Part shown: piece by piece, positions 1 to 10,100 of the stretch | Position numbering within the stretch: the first letter of the stretch is position 1 | Layout: each line of letters opens with the position of its first letter | Assembly: GCF_001949145.1 (NCBI RefSeq) | Contig: NW_019091429.1 | Location: forward strand, 1,199,339 to 1,227,913 | Direction: 5' to 3' | Origin: Acanthaster planci | Taxonomy: Eukaryota; Echinodermata; Asteroidea; Valvatida; Acanthasteridae | Length of the DNA: 28,575 nucleotides | Translations under genes and position numbers: made by a program | Notes under the pieces: model-generated | Told to the model about the DNA's origin: nothing | The model's input: only the letters and a program-made list of their open reading frames with translations | Databases searched by the model: none

Positions 1-2196
1 TTCTCAAAAACAGCCGCTAGCAATAACACGTCCGTTTCCACGTATAGGTCGTGGTAATCCCCCAAGATTTTACAACCAAAGGCTTGCCATACTGTCTCTG
101 CATGTGCGTATTCTTGCTCGGTAACGGCGGTTTGCTTCAGAGAGCTATAAAAAGCGTCTATTGGCGGGAGGGTTATTTCTTGAAATCGATCAAAGGAAAC
201 GATATATTCATAGGTGTAAATTCCCTTTTCCAAGAGTAAATGACTATTATTTGTAAACCTTTTACAAAGTAAGTTAAAATCATCGGGTGAACAGTTTTTA
301 ACCAACCGATCTAAGGAAGCTGCCATGAAATGAAAGGAGTCTAAGAACCTGAGTTGGCCAAAAGAAAACGAAATGTAATTTTCGGTATTTTTAGCGATGA
401 ACTTGATTGATTTCCCGTAAAATTTGTGAGCGCCCTGCATAATCAAGTGCGCATCGTATTTCTCGAGGTTATTTAAGATTGTCGGAATAGGTGTTTGATA
501 AGGAATAATCTTGAGTTGAAAATTACAACTAGCGTGCGCCGGGCCTCGGTACTTACCCGTCACGTGACAGTGATCTCTGACCTTTCTAAATTTGTTGATT
601 GGCTTTTTGCAGGTCATACATTTAGAGCCTTTTTCTTTTTTCTTTTTTGTTTTTGGAAATTCACACTGGCAATTGGTACTTGGGGTTTTTTCAATAAGCT
701 TTTCACAGATCCAACAGCAATTACATTTTTCGTAAATTTTTTGTAACTCGGGAGACCAGATCAACTTCGCTTTGTTTTTAAACGTTTCGTTGATATTCTC
801 TGTTTCCTGAGAAAGTGACCCTACAAAATCAACAGCCGCGTCTTGACCTCTGTAGGTCTTTTGGCTAGTACAAACTCCATTGCATCTGACGACGGCGTAT
901 GAGTATCAGCAAGGCTTGTGAATCTGTGTTTTGACCGTGTTTGTGTCTGCCGGCGGTAATTTTTCTAAAACCAACTCAAATCGGCATAAATGACAAAAGG
1001 CGCGTCTTGTTTGTTTTTATAGTTTTTAAACTTGAGTATATTTTCGCCTTTGACCGGCAACTCGACCGTACATGTGGGAACGTTTAACCCTTGACAATCT
1101 TCTTTGTGTCTGGTTAACTTTTCTTCCGTTTGGAAATGCGACATGCATTTTAAGCACCAGTGTTTTTGACCATCGTGATGATTGATATCACCCGTCAACC
1201 TAGAAAAATTTTTAATCCAACAGTAGTGACTCTTTTCACCTTTGTTAAAGTAAAGTAAATTTATAGGTTCGTCTGGGCGCTTGCTTTTGTGAAGAATATA
1301 AACACCGTCTTTTTTGGTATAACCAAATACGTTGATCGCCAAATTATTTTGCGATTCGATTCGTGGGATTTGTGAAATCGGTGTTGGAAAGCTTACGTTT
1401 GTAAAATTTAAATCATCTGATACTGACCGGTAAGTCGAAGGCCGCTCCTTATTTATTTTATATTTTGGATTTGTTTCTAGCTTGCTTTTGACTCCGTCTG
1501 AATATAATTTTAAAGCTGCCCGCAACGCCCACCAAATACATTTTTGATCTTTATTTTGGACGTTTATGATTGCTTTTTTGTCTAACAGTTCCTTAGGCAA
1601 CGGAATGTAAGAAGAACCCACTGGATTATATTTAACCACGTTGATGTAAAAAGCGACGACTTTGTCAAAGATCCAACCGGGGCCTTTTTGTGTANTGCAT
1701 CGTTGTCGCTCGGAAAGGGGAATACGCTAAATTCATTTTTTTCAGGTTTTTCCAATCTAAACTGAACTTTGATATTTGTTTGCAATTTGTACGAACCAAT
1801 TTCTTTTAGTTCTTCCAAAGCTTTTTTCTCGATGAAAAAATCAAAAAAGTGTATGAGGTCGTATTCAAAGAAACGGGGTATCAACTCCCAATTGCGGAAA
1901 CGATTGATGCTTCTGATATCTACTTCTGCTAGTTCCTCGGGCTGAGTGTAAGCTTTAATCGCTTCAATAAAGTCCTGCTTGACGTATCTGTCTTTATTTG
2001 CAAAAGGAATATTATATTTTTGTACCATTTTCAACAGCTGCCGATATGACTGACGCGGGAGGTACCTAAATTGTTTTTGATCCTCTTTGATAGCGTTTAT
2101 TAGTTCAAATCGTGTATGATGTTTATTTTTAGGTGCCGGTAGCAGAACGTTATACCGCTTGACAAAATCTTCTAAACGCCTTCTTAAATCGAACAA
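1..2196 (-). pseudogene. Polinton/Maverick-like protein-primed DNA polymerase B, N-terminal half, broken and cut by the window edge
   Basis: Replicative polymerase of a self-synthesising transposon or adintovirus-like element; only the N-terminal and exonuclease parts are present. On the minus strand, 2196-1696 encodes a charged N-terminal domain. After a frame change at the ambiguous base 1695, the typical GPGWIFDKV...SSYIPLPKEL motif follows. A C2H2-type finger (CLKC...H...C) and the exonuclease I region (VIYADL) come next, where the frame breaks near 970. An in-frame TGA lies at 906-908. From 905 to 1 the frame is open for about 300 codons, with a Cys-rich endonuclease-VII-like module (VRDHCHVTGKYRGPAHASCN), the Exo II motif NLEKYD, LRFLDSFHFMA, and DYHDLYVETDVLL at the edge. 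No ATG opens the first frame: stops lie just upstream of a TTG at 2196. There are therefore at least two real lesions plus one that may be a sequencing gap. Family identity is confident; Polinton versus adintovirus is not resolved. Confidence 0.88.
1695..1695. other. Ambiguous base (n) at a frame break
   Basis: The single n lies exactly where the polymerase reading frame changes. This frameshift may therefore be an assembly or sequencing uncertainty, unlike the break near 970 and the stop at 906-908, which lie in clean sequence. Confidence 0.9.
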
Positions 2197-2240
2197 AATA
2201 TTTTAGTATTAGTCTGTGTAGAAGGTTGCTCATGGTTCTA

Positions 2241-2251
2241 TTTATATATAG
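2241..2251 (-). promoter_or_regulatory. TATA box of the polymerase gene
   Basis: On the minus strand the 78-base gap between the cysteine-rich gene and the polymerase contains CCTATATATAAATAG. This is a strong TATA element, placed so that transcription would start around 2210-2220, just ahead of the polymerase reading frame. An ATG at 2233-2231 lies too close to the TATA box to be in the transcript. Each gene of the pair therefore seems to be transcribed separately. Confidence 0.6.
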
Positions 2252-2273
2252 GTTTTTAATTTTTTTTCATTTT

Positions 2274-2279
2274 TTTATT
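2274..2279 (-). terminator. AATAAA overlapping the stop codon
   Basis: On the minus strand the end of the cysteine-rich gene reads GAATAAAAAA, so the TAA stop (2277-2275) lies inside a canonical polyadenylation hexamer. This fits a compact element with almost no 3' UTR between its genes. Confidence 0.5.
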
Positions 2280-2811
2280 CGGGCTGGATTTCTACTTTAA
2301 TTAAATGTTCGACGTCAGCGTCATATTTAATAATTAATCCAATTTTATATAAGTCCGCGTCGAGTTTAGACGATGAACCGGGCAGTGGCTCGTTCTCTCG
2401 CGCGTGCCTCAGCTTTTTATGCTTGCCGTCTACGAGCACCACGTGATCCATTCCTTCCAACTCCACACAATTTACGCAGTAGGTGCAGTAGGTACAACCA
2501 AAACACTCGATACAATGGGCACACTCGTAACATTCCTCGCAACTGTCCAAGGCATTTGAATTTCTGCAGTCGTATGAATTAAAACAAGCAACGCAATTTA
2601 TACATCTACCACAATCGTCGCAGGTGGAGCAGTCCTTACATCTGACGCAATCGTTACATTCGTGACAATTGTGGCATTCTTTACAACCGATGCATTTGCG
2701 TAAACTTTTGGAATTTAAACAACGAAAGCAATTTAAACAGTCGACTAATTTTTTACAATGAAAACACTCTTTGCAAAAATAACAATTCACGTTTGTAGTT
2801 TGATCTACCAT
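2275..2811 (-). CDS. Cysteine-every-third-residue protein of a Polinton-like element
   Basis: Intact 178-residue ORF with a true ATG at 2811 in an A-rich context (AATAAATGG). Residues 10-115 hold 30 cysteines, and every one lies on the same triplet register (positions 10, 13, 16 ... 115). The longest unbroken run is 13 Cys from 40 to 76. The six missing register positions carry Ser or Leu. A 51-residue internal repeat is visible: CLNSKSLRKC (31-40) matches CRNSNALDSC (82-91). The C-terminal 60 residues are Cys-free, charged, and end VEIQPE. There is no signal peptide or membrane segment. Its position directly upstream of the polymerase on the same strand makes it an element gene. Function is unknown; a metal-binding or solenoid-like fold is conceivable but inferred only from periodicity. 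Confidence 0.8.
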   Translation of the reverse strand: MVDQTTNVNCYFCKECFHCKKLVDCLNCFRCLNSKSLRKCIGCKECHNCHECNDCVRCKDCSTCDDCGRCINCVACFNSYDCRNSNALDSCEECYECAHCIECFGCTYCTYCVNCVELEGMDHVVLVDGKHKKLRHARENEPLPGSSSKLDADLYKIGLIIKYDADVEHLIKVEIQPE

Positions 2812-2913
2812 TTATTTTTATTATTGTTTGTTTATTTTTTTATCATTTTTTTATGACGGGCAAGTCTCGACTTGTAGCAAGGGGAAATCCCTTTTTGTTT
2901 GTGAGTGATTGCC

Positions 2914-3008
2914 AGTCACGAGTTGTTTACACATAAGTGCGCCGGGGTCAGAAGTTCAAGGTCAGTGAAGCGAGCAAAGCGAGCGGCGCTAGTCACGAGT
3001 TGTTTACA
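2914..3008. repeat. 18-bp direct repeat pair
   Basis: AGTCACGAGTTGTTTACA occurs exactly at 2914-2931 and again at 2991-3008. GC-rich, GAGCGAAGCGAGC-like sequence separates the two copies and follows the second. Together they look like a duplicated non-coding unit at the outer side of the element's genes. Confidence 0.85.
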
Positions 3009-3079
3009 GCGAGCGAAGCGAGCGGCGCCGGGGTCAAAAGGTGAGCGAGCGAAGCGAGCGGTGCCGGGGTCAAAAGGTG
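3008..3079. repeat. 36-bp tandem repeat, two near-identical copies
   Basis: Units 3008-3043 and 3044-3079 both contain AGCGAGCGAAGCGAGCGG followed by a CCGGGGTCAAAAGGTG block. They differ at one base (GGCGCC versus GGTGCC). A degenerate related unit precedes them at about 2939-2990. The GC content is far above the surroundings. The small ORFs here arise from the repeat and are not genes. Confidence 0.85.
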
Positions 3080-3125
3080 AGTGTGATGGGTGAAAGGGGG
3101 TTTTGACTCAGAATGTATATATTCA

Positions 3126-3153
3126 CCCGGCACCTCACAGCCGGGCCTTTTTT
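3126..3153 (+). other. GC hairpin followed by T-run
   Basis: A perfect 6-bp stem, CCCGGC (3126-3131) and GCCGGG (3140-3145), has an 8-base loop and is followed by CC and six Ts. It has the form of a bacterial intrinsic terminator, which is unusual in animal DNA. It lies in the non-coding end of the Polinton-like element, so a structural or transcription-termination role for the element is possible but unproven. Confidence 0.5.
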
Positions 3154-3303
3154 GTCGATGTACTACCCAGGGGTTTTTGGTGGGCAAAAACGGAGGGTTC
3201 ACGTATTTTATATTTTTTCCCATTTTTTCTCACCAAAAAGATTCCCACGATTTTTTGAGTCGATGCACTACCCAAGGGTTTTGAGCAAAAACGGGGTAAA
3301 AAG
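3148..3303. repeat. Spaced direct repeat of about 50 bp
   Basis: The block TTTTTTGTCGATGTACTACC...GGGTTTTT...GCAAAAACGGAGGG (3148-3200) recurs at about 3251-3303 as TTTTTTGAGTCGATGCACTA...AAGGGTTTTGAGCAAAAACGGGG, about 103 bp further on. It probably belongs to the terminal region of the Polinton-like element, whose outer boundary is not resolved. Confidence 0.7.
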
Positions 3304-4740
3304 GGCCGTGTGCTCCAGAACTGTCCCTCTCCTACTTCTGTATTCAGAAGATGGTATTTATCTTGATTGCAGTGTCATTATGCAGTGGGCCATTGCCTAC
3401 TTCCCTGGGGGTTTGGTGACTATAAAGGTGTTTCACTGATCCAAATAACGCCTATTTGTGTAAATGGTGGAGTACTGCTGATAATGTGCTCCCTTTATCG
3501 CGTTTTTATCTTTTCAAAATTGCCCATACCCCAATGCAGGACTTCGAATCATCCCGGCACACACTCCTCTCCTCTCCATCCAGACTTTAGCTGAATTTTA
3601 TCAAGGAACCTTGCACACAAAAATTCTAGGCTTTCCATTACATCGATTACCACTGCAATTCCTTAAATACGATGCACATTCTTCTTGACTGTTAATTACA
3701 CGTAGTGTATATCACTGTCTGCCAGCCCCTGCTCACGTTTAACCGCAGTGGTGACGACCCTTTTTACCCTTGACCACACTGACATTAAACTGTCTACAAC
3801 GGTGGTTTGGGTTCTCTGAAATATACATGGACTGACACTTCCTTTTTCGACTGTCAGTTTGGAGTTTTGCTCTCAAACCTGGCATCATCGATGAACCACC
3901 ATTTCGAAATGATTACTAAGAATGCAAAAATAAGGTTCATCAATTACTCCAAAGTTATGTCGACAACGGAGTTTGCAAATTGGAACTGTAGCTTGGAAAA
4001 CTGATAAAAGCTCTGCATGCTTGATATTAATCAACCGTTTATATACTTACAGCAGATATGCTTTTAAACAATGCTTGAATAGCTAATTTATCCGCTCATA
4101 AGTAGTCATGATTCTTAAATAGAGTGTACTCTTGGTTTAGTGTTAGAGCGTACTTATAGCGGAAAAAAAATTAAAAGACGTGGACTTATATTTTCAAAAG
4201 TTAGAGCCCTTAAATACTAGAGTAGGTACTTTAAAACTGCCTTCCATTTTTTTGCTTGAGTGATAGAAATCAATGGCATTATCCGGTGTAGGGTAGAGGA
4301 ATTTCGTTTCACAAAGGCGACTTCTCTGTTATTTTTATAGAAATAATTCCTCACTCAACCCCCGATCAGGTGGTAGGAATGTTTTTAAATGCAGGTGCTT
4401 TTATTCAGAAATTTGGCAACATATCTCAAAGGAACTCCTACCCTTCTCCTTACTTTTAAAACGAGCTATGCCAAAGCATGTAACTTCCAGGATATAAATG
4501 TCAAAATTACTTTACAAATTTAATTATAAAACTTGTTTGTATCCATTACGTTCACACTGAAAGGTTTGAAATATTTATTCGCAAAAAATTCAAGAATTAA
4601 AGATACTTTTTAAGATCAATTAAACTGTCTCTTTTAACATTTTTCTTTGGCAGAATAGATTTTAGAAATAATATTTCATATGTGAATACAGTAGATATAT
4701 AATGTGATAGAAAGGGTTTCAAAATGATGAACGGCAGAGA
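3304..4740. other. No gene recognised
   Basis: This stretch holds only short chance ORFs without recognisable motifs. The GC-rich element-like character ends near 3320 and the sequence becomes ordinary AT-rich DNA. I found neither an inverted terminal repeat nor a target-site duplication that would fix the element boundary. Confidence 0.6.
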
Positions 4741-6930
4741 GAGAACTACTGACAACTGCTGAAAGGGTGTTTTCTCCCTATTCTAAATTGTAGGCTTAAT
4801 TTGTGCAGTTTTGCCCAAAATGATGACAGTTTAACACTATCTTATACTATAATGATGTTTAGCGAGTTGTACAAGTAGAACTCAGCTCTCATTAAACCAT
4901 TGTCTGAAGTGCAAAACCACAGTTCATTCTTGCCGATTTTTAATGTGAAATGAGGAATTTTCTCAATGAAGTATTAAACTATTTCAACAGAGTGACTGAG
5001 GGAAGGCGTGCTTCCTAGCAAACACACTTTGGTGGTTCGCAGACGATCAAAGAATGCAAGTGTTTCGGTCGAGTCCATAAAACAAGATGGTGCTCGCTCA
5101 AACATACCAACCAACCTGGCTCTGTTTAATCGGTAATACGGTTCTTCTGCTCAAAGCGGATAATAAAGTAACCAAAGGTTGATTTTTGAAACCATTTTCA
5201 ATTTTCCGAAATTAATATTCGCGCATAGATATTATTGTCAAATATGTTACTTGTATTTGGAGTATGAATTGAAAAAACAGAAACAGCCGAGCTCTTCCAA
5301 ATTATCCGCACCACACACGTTTCTGCTCAGATTTATCCCCACGGTTTGCTGAACATCTTCAAGTTTCAATGTGCTGCCTCTCCAAATTTTCAACAAACGA
5401 AAACAGGGCGCTTTAGGGATTACACGCCAAGGTTGAGCAGAGAGGGACAAAGTGGAAGGATATCCTTCCGAGTTACTGGACTGATGCAGGGTCTTCGGAC
5501 AATTCACCAGGAACCCTTTTTGGTTTGTCTAAAAACTTACAGATTTTTAGGAATTCGTGGTAGGGTTAGCACCGCAACTGATCCGTCATTATCCATCATT
5601 GTACGTTCTCACAGCGCTGTGTATCTCCAAAGCACCATTATTATTTCCGTTAAAAGAAGATATGCACATGTTCGCCTTCGTTTGTGACCAATTTAAAGAC
5701 TGGGTGGACAGTCTTGTTCTTGCCTCAGAAATGACTTGCAGTGAGAACGACAATGGAGGGGCAATGATCAGTTTGCTTGCCAGGCCCACCATGGGCACTA
5801 TATGACATTTCCTTCTTTTAAGGCATGAAATATTGGCAACTCGCGGTTTGCTACATGTACATGAACATACTCCTGAATAAAACCAAGTTACAGCAAAGTC
5901 AAGAAAAGTGCAAGTGGTAAGTAAATATAGGGCAATACGCCAGTGCTATACGTAAATTGTGCATTCTCCAAAGCCTGTCTTGTTTCTATTGATAAATGCC
6001 TTAATGGATGCCCTATGTCTGCACTGCCGATATCAAGCATTTTGTTACCAGGAAGTACTGGCCATACCATACACACATCAACTTCCTCAATCACTTCCTG
6101 TAGAGTTCAACAGGTCAGTTCACTGCGAAGTAGTATCAAATTATAACAGTTATGGGGTCGCTGTCAATGTGATAATTTAGTTTCAAATGAGCTTAGATTT
6201 TTTGGTGTTTTTAGAAATCAAATCAACGCATCATGGTAAAGACTCTTTCAAAATGACAAAGAGTTTATAGAACGAGCGTTAAGTTCACCATACCCTATAA
6301 TTTTCCGTCACGCGTTCGCTACTGCATAGGTCGTCTCTGGAATGCCTGCACACCAGGTATACTAGTCTGCCCCTAAAAATGCCTGCACGTGGCTGTATTG
6401 GCACAACTTGACTTATAAGAAAATAACACACATCCAATAGCAGCTAGCCATTGACTTCTTCAATTTCACGTTAATGAGTGTATTATGTACAGTCGTATCT
6501 TTAGAACTGGAACAATCTTTTTGTCAAAATAGTTGTCCTAAATTTGGCAATTGAAAATTTTGTCGCTAACTGTACAACAGTTAACCAGTAAATATTCCAC
6601 TTTGCACAGCACCAAATGCACCACGCAAGGATGGTCCATGCAATGTTTCGTTTACCAATCAAACGTGACCACCAAATAAGTTGAATGTTACAAGTAATTA
6701 GTTCGTGATTGATAGGTTTGCTTGTGGCCATCCAACAAGAGCATGCCGTATTAATACCTCAACGACATCTACCTAATGTCCACCAATGAGACCTGGACAT
6801 GCCACGGTGTCGGTGATCGATTGTGCCTCACCCCCACCCACAAACACACACAAATGTGTGCAAACATCGCCTGAATAAAGCTCATCAGTGTGAAGTGAGT
6901 CTGTGGTGTTTGAGTGACATTACGAAGGGG

Positions 6931-6992
6931 CCAATCATAAGCCAGGCCCAGCTTAACAGTCACTGCTCAGGAAATGGCTGGTTGGTTAAAGG
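6931..6992 (+). promoter_or_regulatory. Core promoter of the collagen-C1q gene (CCAAT box, TTAAAGG box)
   Basis: GGCCAATCA (CCAAT at 6931-6935) is followed 55 bases later by TTAAAGGCACG (6986-6996), a TATA-like element. The same pair occurs in copy B at 20566 and 20622 with 56-base spacing, while the sequence around it has diverged. Both are followed about 120 bases later by an identical splice donor. Paralogue conservation is the main evidence; the initiation site itself is inferred to be near 7010-7020. Confidence 0.5.
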
Positions 6993-7011
6993 CACGGGTG
7001 GCCGCGTCGCT

Positions 7012-7108
7012 CCTGAGAACGATCGCCTCGCACCCTTAGTTTTGGATGACGGAATTGAGAGAGCAGACCTGATTGGTAGATAGAGCAGATTGCTCTGTGC
7101 ATTGCAAG
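7012..7108 (+). other. 5' untranslated exon of the collagen-C1q gene (predicted)
   Basis: The exon ends at CAAG|GTAAGT, a near-consensus donor with GT at 7109-7110. The equivalent exon in copy B ends with the same CAAG|GTAAGT. A short upstream ORF of eight codons lies at 7046-7072 (ATG to TGA) and is absent from copy B, so the exon is not obviously coding. The exon start is estimated from the promoter block. Its joining to the coding exon at 14477 is inference: that is the next same-strand acceptor leading into a recognisable coding exon. Confidence 0.45.
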
Positions 7109-10100
7109 GTAAGTGGTTAATATTACAAGTGTGCTCAGAACAATGCAAGAACGAGTGCTTAAAAAACACAATCTGCATATATTGATGGAATGACGTTCGA
7201 GTTCGAATGACTGTGTGATTGCCATTCCTTAAATATTGCCACAAACGTAACAAGTGTTCTTGTGGGTTTGTCTCTTTGTTGTTTGGAAATATGGTCAGAT
7301 TGGCAATCACTTGGGCATTTAAAAAACTATCCTTTTGAATGTGAATGTAAAGGCTTTTGAATCCCAACGTCTGTGACGGTGACCGGTAATTGAAGAAATC
7401 ACCTCAACTGCAGTGCGCCACATTCCCATTCCGACCTTTTGTTTGTGCCGTTTTTTTTCTTTAAAAGTGTTTGATTCTTTAATTGTTTTATACGTTTAGT
7501 TTGAATGATAATCATATCAGTTGGGTTTTGCATTGTGCATGTAAATACAGAAACTTCTGGTCTTGGTTTTCTTGTTCAAATTCATCTGGGAAGTTCTCCA
7601 ATTTGTTTGTGAGGCTAATTTATTCCTGCATTTTTTCTTGTGCACATTCAACCGCACACGGACGCCAAATTGTGACCATAGATCATACATCCCCTCTTTG
7701 AGGTTGGCTACAGGTATTTTGTGACGTAAAATTTGTTTTTCTTTCTCTATTGGCTAACGTAAAAACGGGTCTTTAGGCTAAAGAAGTGACGAGTTAAGCT
7801 GTAGCGTGGTTCGGTGCAATGGATCAGCAAACAAAATGTTTTTGAACCATTGAGTTGTCAAAGTACTTCCAGTCAGTTCTTAATATTTTAAAACGTTTTT
7901 ATAGCAAGTTGAATGAGAAGACCGCGCTGTCACATCCATTGGGCACTCTACAATTTCACATCCAGGTTTCATTTCGACCAAAAAGACTGCATCCTGTTCT
8001 ATGAGGTCACCTGGACTTCTTACCATTTTGCTTTACTGTTTTCATATTTCAAATTACTGATTTAATCGCGTTTTGGGTTCCAACTAAAATTACCATTTTT
8101 CAGTCATTTTGATAATAGAATGAAAACAGCTGCGTGCATTTAAAATATACAAAAAGAACGCCTAACTACGTTTTTGAACTCTAATGTTTTTCATTTCATT
8201 TGAATGCTTTAGAGTTTTCTTCCTTCATTATGGCGCATTTAGCCTCAATGCCTTCAAGCAGTTTCTCTTCATATTTGACCGAGAGATAAATTTTCCTCTT
8301 CCTTCTGACTTCAAGAGGTTAACAGAGACATTAGGTTAATTTCTAATCGTCTCCAGATTTTTTTCCAGTTAAGACAAAGCAAGGAATTATCCTCAGGTAC
8401 CGTCAAGCAAAATTAAACGCAAAATATAGACTAAACATAAGTGGTGCAAGTGTGGCTAAAGTGTTTGGTGACGCCAAATTGTTTTGTTTTCGCTTTTAGC
8501 TGTGCAAGCTGCTCGTTACATGTCAGCAAGTCATCTTTTTGGCAGGGGAGGTCTGTTGCAGTCTGCTGACATAGATAACTGGAACTTCTGAGCAATAGAA
8601 ACATTTCCAGTAAATTTTATTGTTTTCTCACTGCGTGAAACACAAACCAATCATCTGCTTAGTTTGATTTTCTGTCGAGGATCTAATTCTTATCAATGAG
8701 CGAATTTTTGTAAGAAGCATTTTACAGTGAAACTAGAACGAGACTCTAAAAGGGAAAACCTCTTATGTCAGTCCAACGATGAGAAGCGTGACAATTCAAA
8801 ACAAAACTCACCCCGTATCTCGCTTGTTTACTATTTCATTCAAGCTATTTAAAAGCAAGTACGGATATTGGCAGAATGTTCCACATTTTATTTCAAACAA
8901 AAAGGCCACAACGTCGTTGCTTTGGTGTCAATGTGTTCGTAACCCTTGATTTAAGGGTGGTTTACGCTCACATTTTGACTGTGATTCCACGAAACATTTC
9001 AATAAAGAACACATGTAAAAATGATACATATAACAAGAACAAAAAAGGCAAATCAGTACAGTTGGACTCCATTCTTCTATATCTCACCTCCACCTTTCAC
9101 ATATTATTCCCTTATTTGTCATTAACCTTTGCTACCTAAACACACTGTGATTTTCAGGTAACACACTCTACTAGTTTTCGACTTCTGGCGGATAACGGAG
9201 ACAACACTGGTCACTAGAGTAAGTTTCTGTTTGATCTGTACCTTTTTTTCTCATTAGAAAATACCTAATCGTATGCAATTTGGTTTAATTTGGAAAATGA
9301 AAGAATTATCGGAAAAAAAGGCTTGGAGATAATAAAGGCTGTAAATCCCTGACGGAATGTCGCACATTTCAGCAGTATCAGTCCAGGAATTCAACATGAA
9401 ATTTTACCATAAGGACGGGATATCATTCGACTTCGGTTGGGAACCTCAGATGATCAATAATTAACTGAAAAACAGCAAATAACGTCAACACACTTCATTT
9501 CGAATTCAATTCTTTGAAGAGCATATGCTTATTTACTCACGTTATGACTTCATATCCCGCTGTTGGCAGCGTGTTGAACTTTGTCGCCCTCCTTTTCTGG
9601 GCGTGGCTCGGGCAGAACGCGTAAAAGTGTTTCTAGGTTGCTAGGGATAAGTCAATTGGAATGGTATAGCGTCCCAGCCCAAGGAGCTCACTGACTATGG
9701 TATGGAACTCGAGACGGACTGGGAGAGGGTGGTATATCCTTAGCAACCGGGGCTTCTTTGGTACTAACTGCGTATAGCTGGTTCACAAACCACTAGGAAA
9801 TGCAAGCGTTGCGGAGTGTCAATGATACGAACAAAATGAATTAATAAATGAATGAATAAAGGTCAACTGGTGAGTAAAATCCAAAACCTGATTGGTCCGA
9901 TGTAATGACATGGCAAGAATTGTGACCCCAAACGAACGGTCTTTGAATGTTTGGCTTGTGAACAACGTTATGGCTGGTTTATTCAACACTTACTTGACTT
10001 GTCAAAAGAGGGCGCTTTATCGTGGCATTAGAGGACACGGGTACTTGGACAGACCCCTCAATACGGTGTCAAAAATTTCAGTCTTTCTTTGCCACCACTG

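Larger units (their letters stand above)
4740..9760 (+). repeat. Segmental duplication, copy A
   Basis: Several blocks match copy B (about 18,650-22,440) in the same orientation and mostly the same order. Examples are CAGTTTTGCCC at 4806 against 18690; the acttcct...cagGTCAGTTCA stretch near 6080-6130 against 19740-19790; the promoter and exon block 6890-7150 against 20530-20790; the gacgccaaattgtga block near 7660 against 21200; and GCTAGGGA...TCAATTGG...GTCCCAGCC at 9640-9679 against 22387-22429. Divergence with many indels shows an old duplication. One intronic block near 7970-8860 seems to match B out of order. Edges are approximate. Confidence 0.7.

Noticed and set aside
1-800. Plus-strand ORFs at 51-239 and 495-746
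   Set aside because: They are shadows of the polymerase frame on the minus strand, which has clear family motifs here.
7185-7215. GTTCGAGTTCGAATGACTG, resembling a tRNA T-loop or Pol III B box
   Set aside because: No acceptor stem, D arm or anticodon arm could be folded around it, and the copy B counterpart does not keep it.
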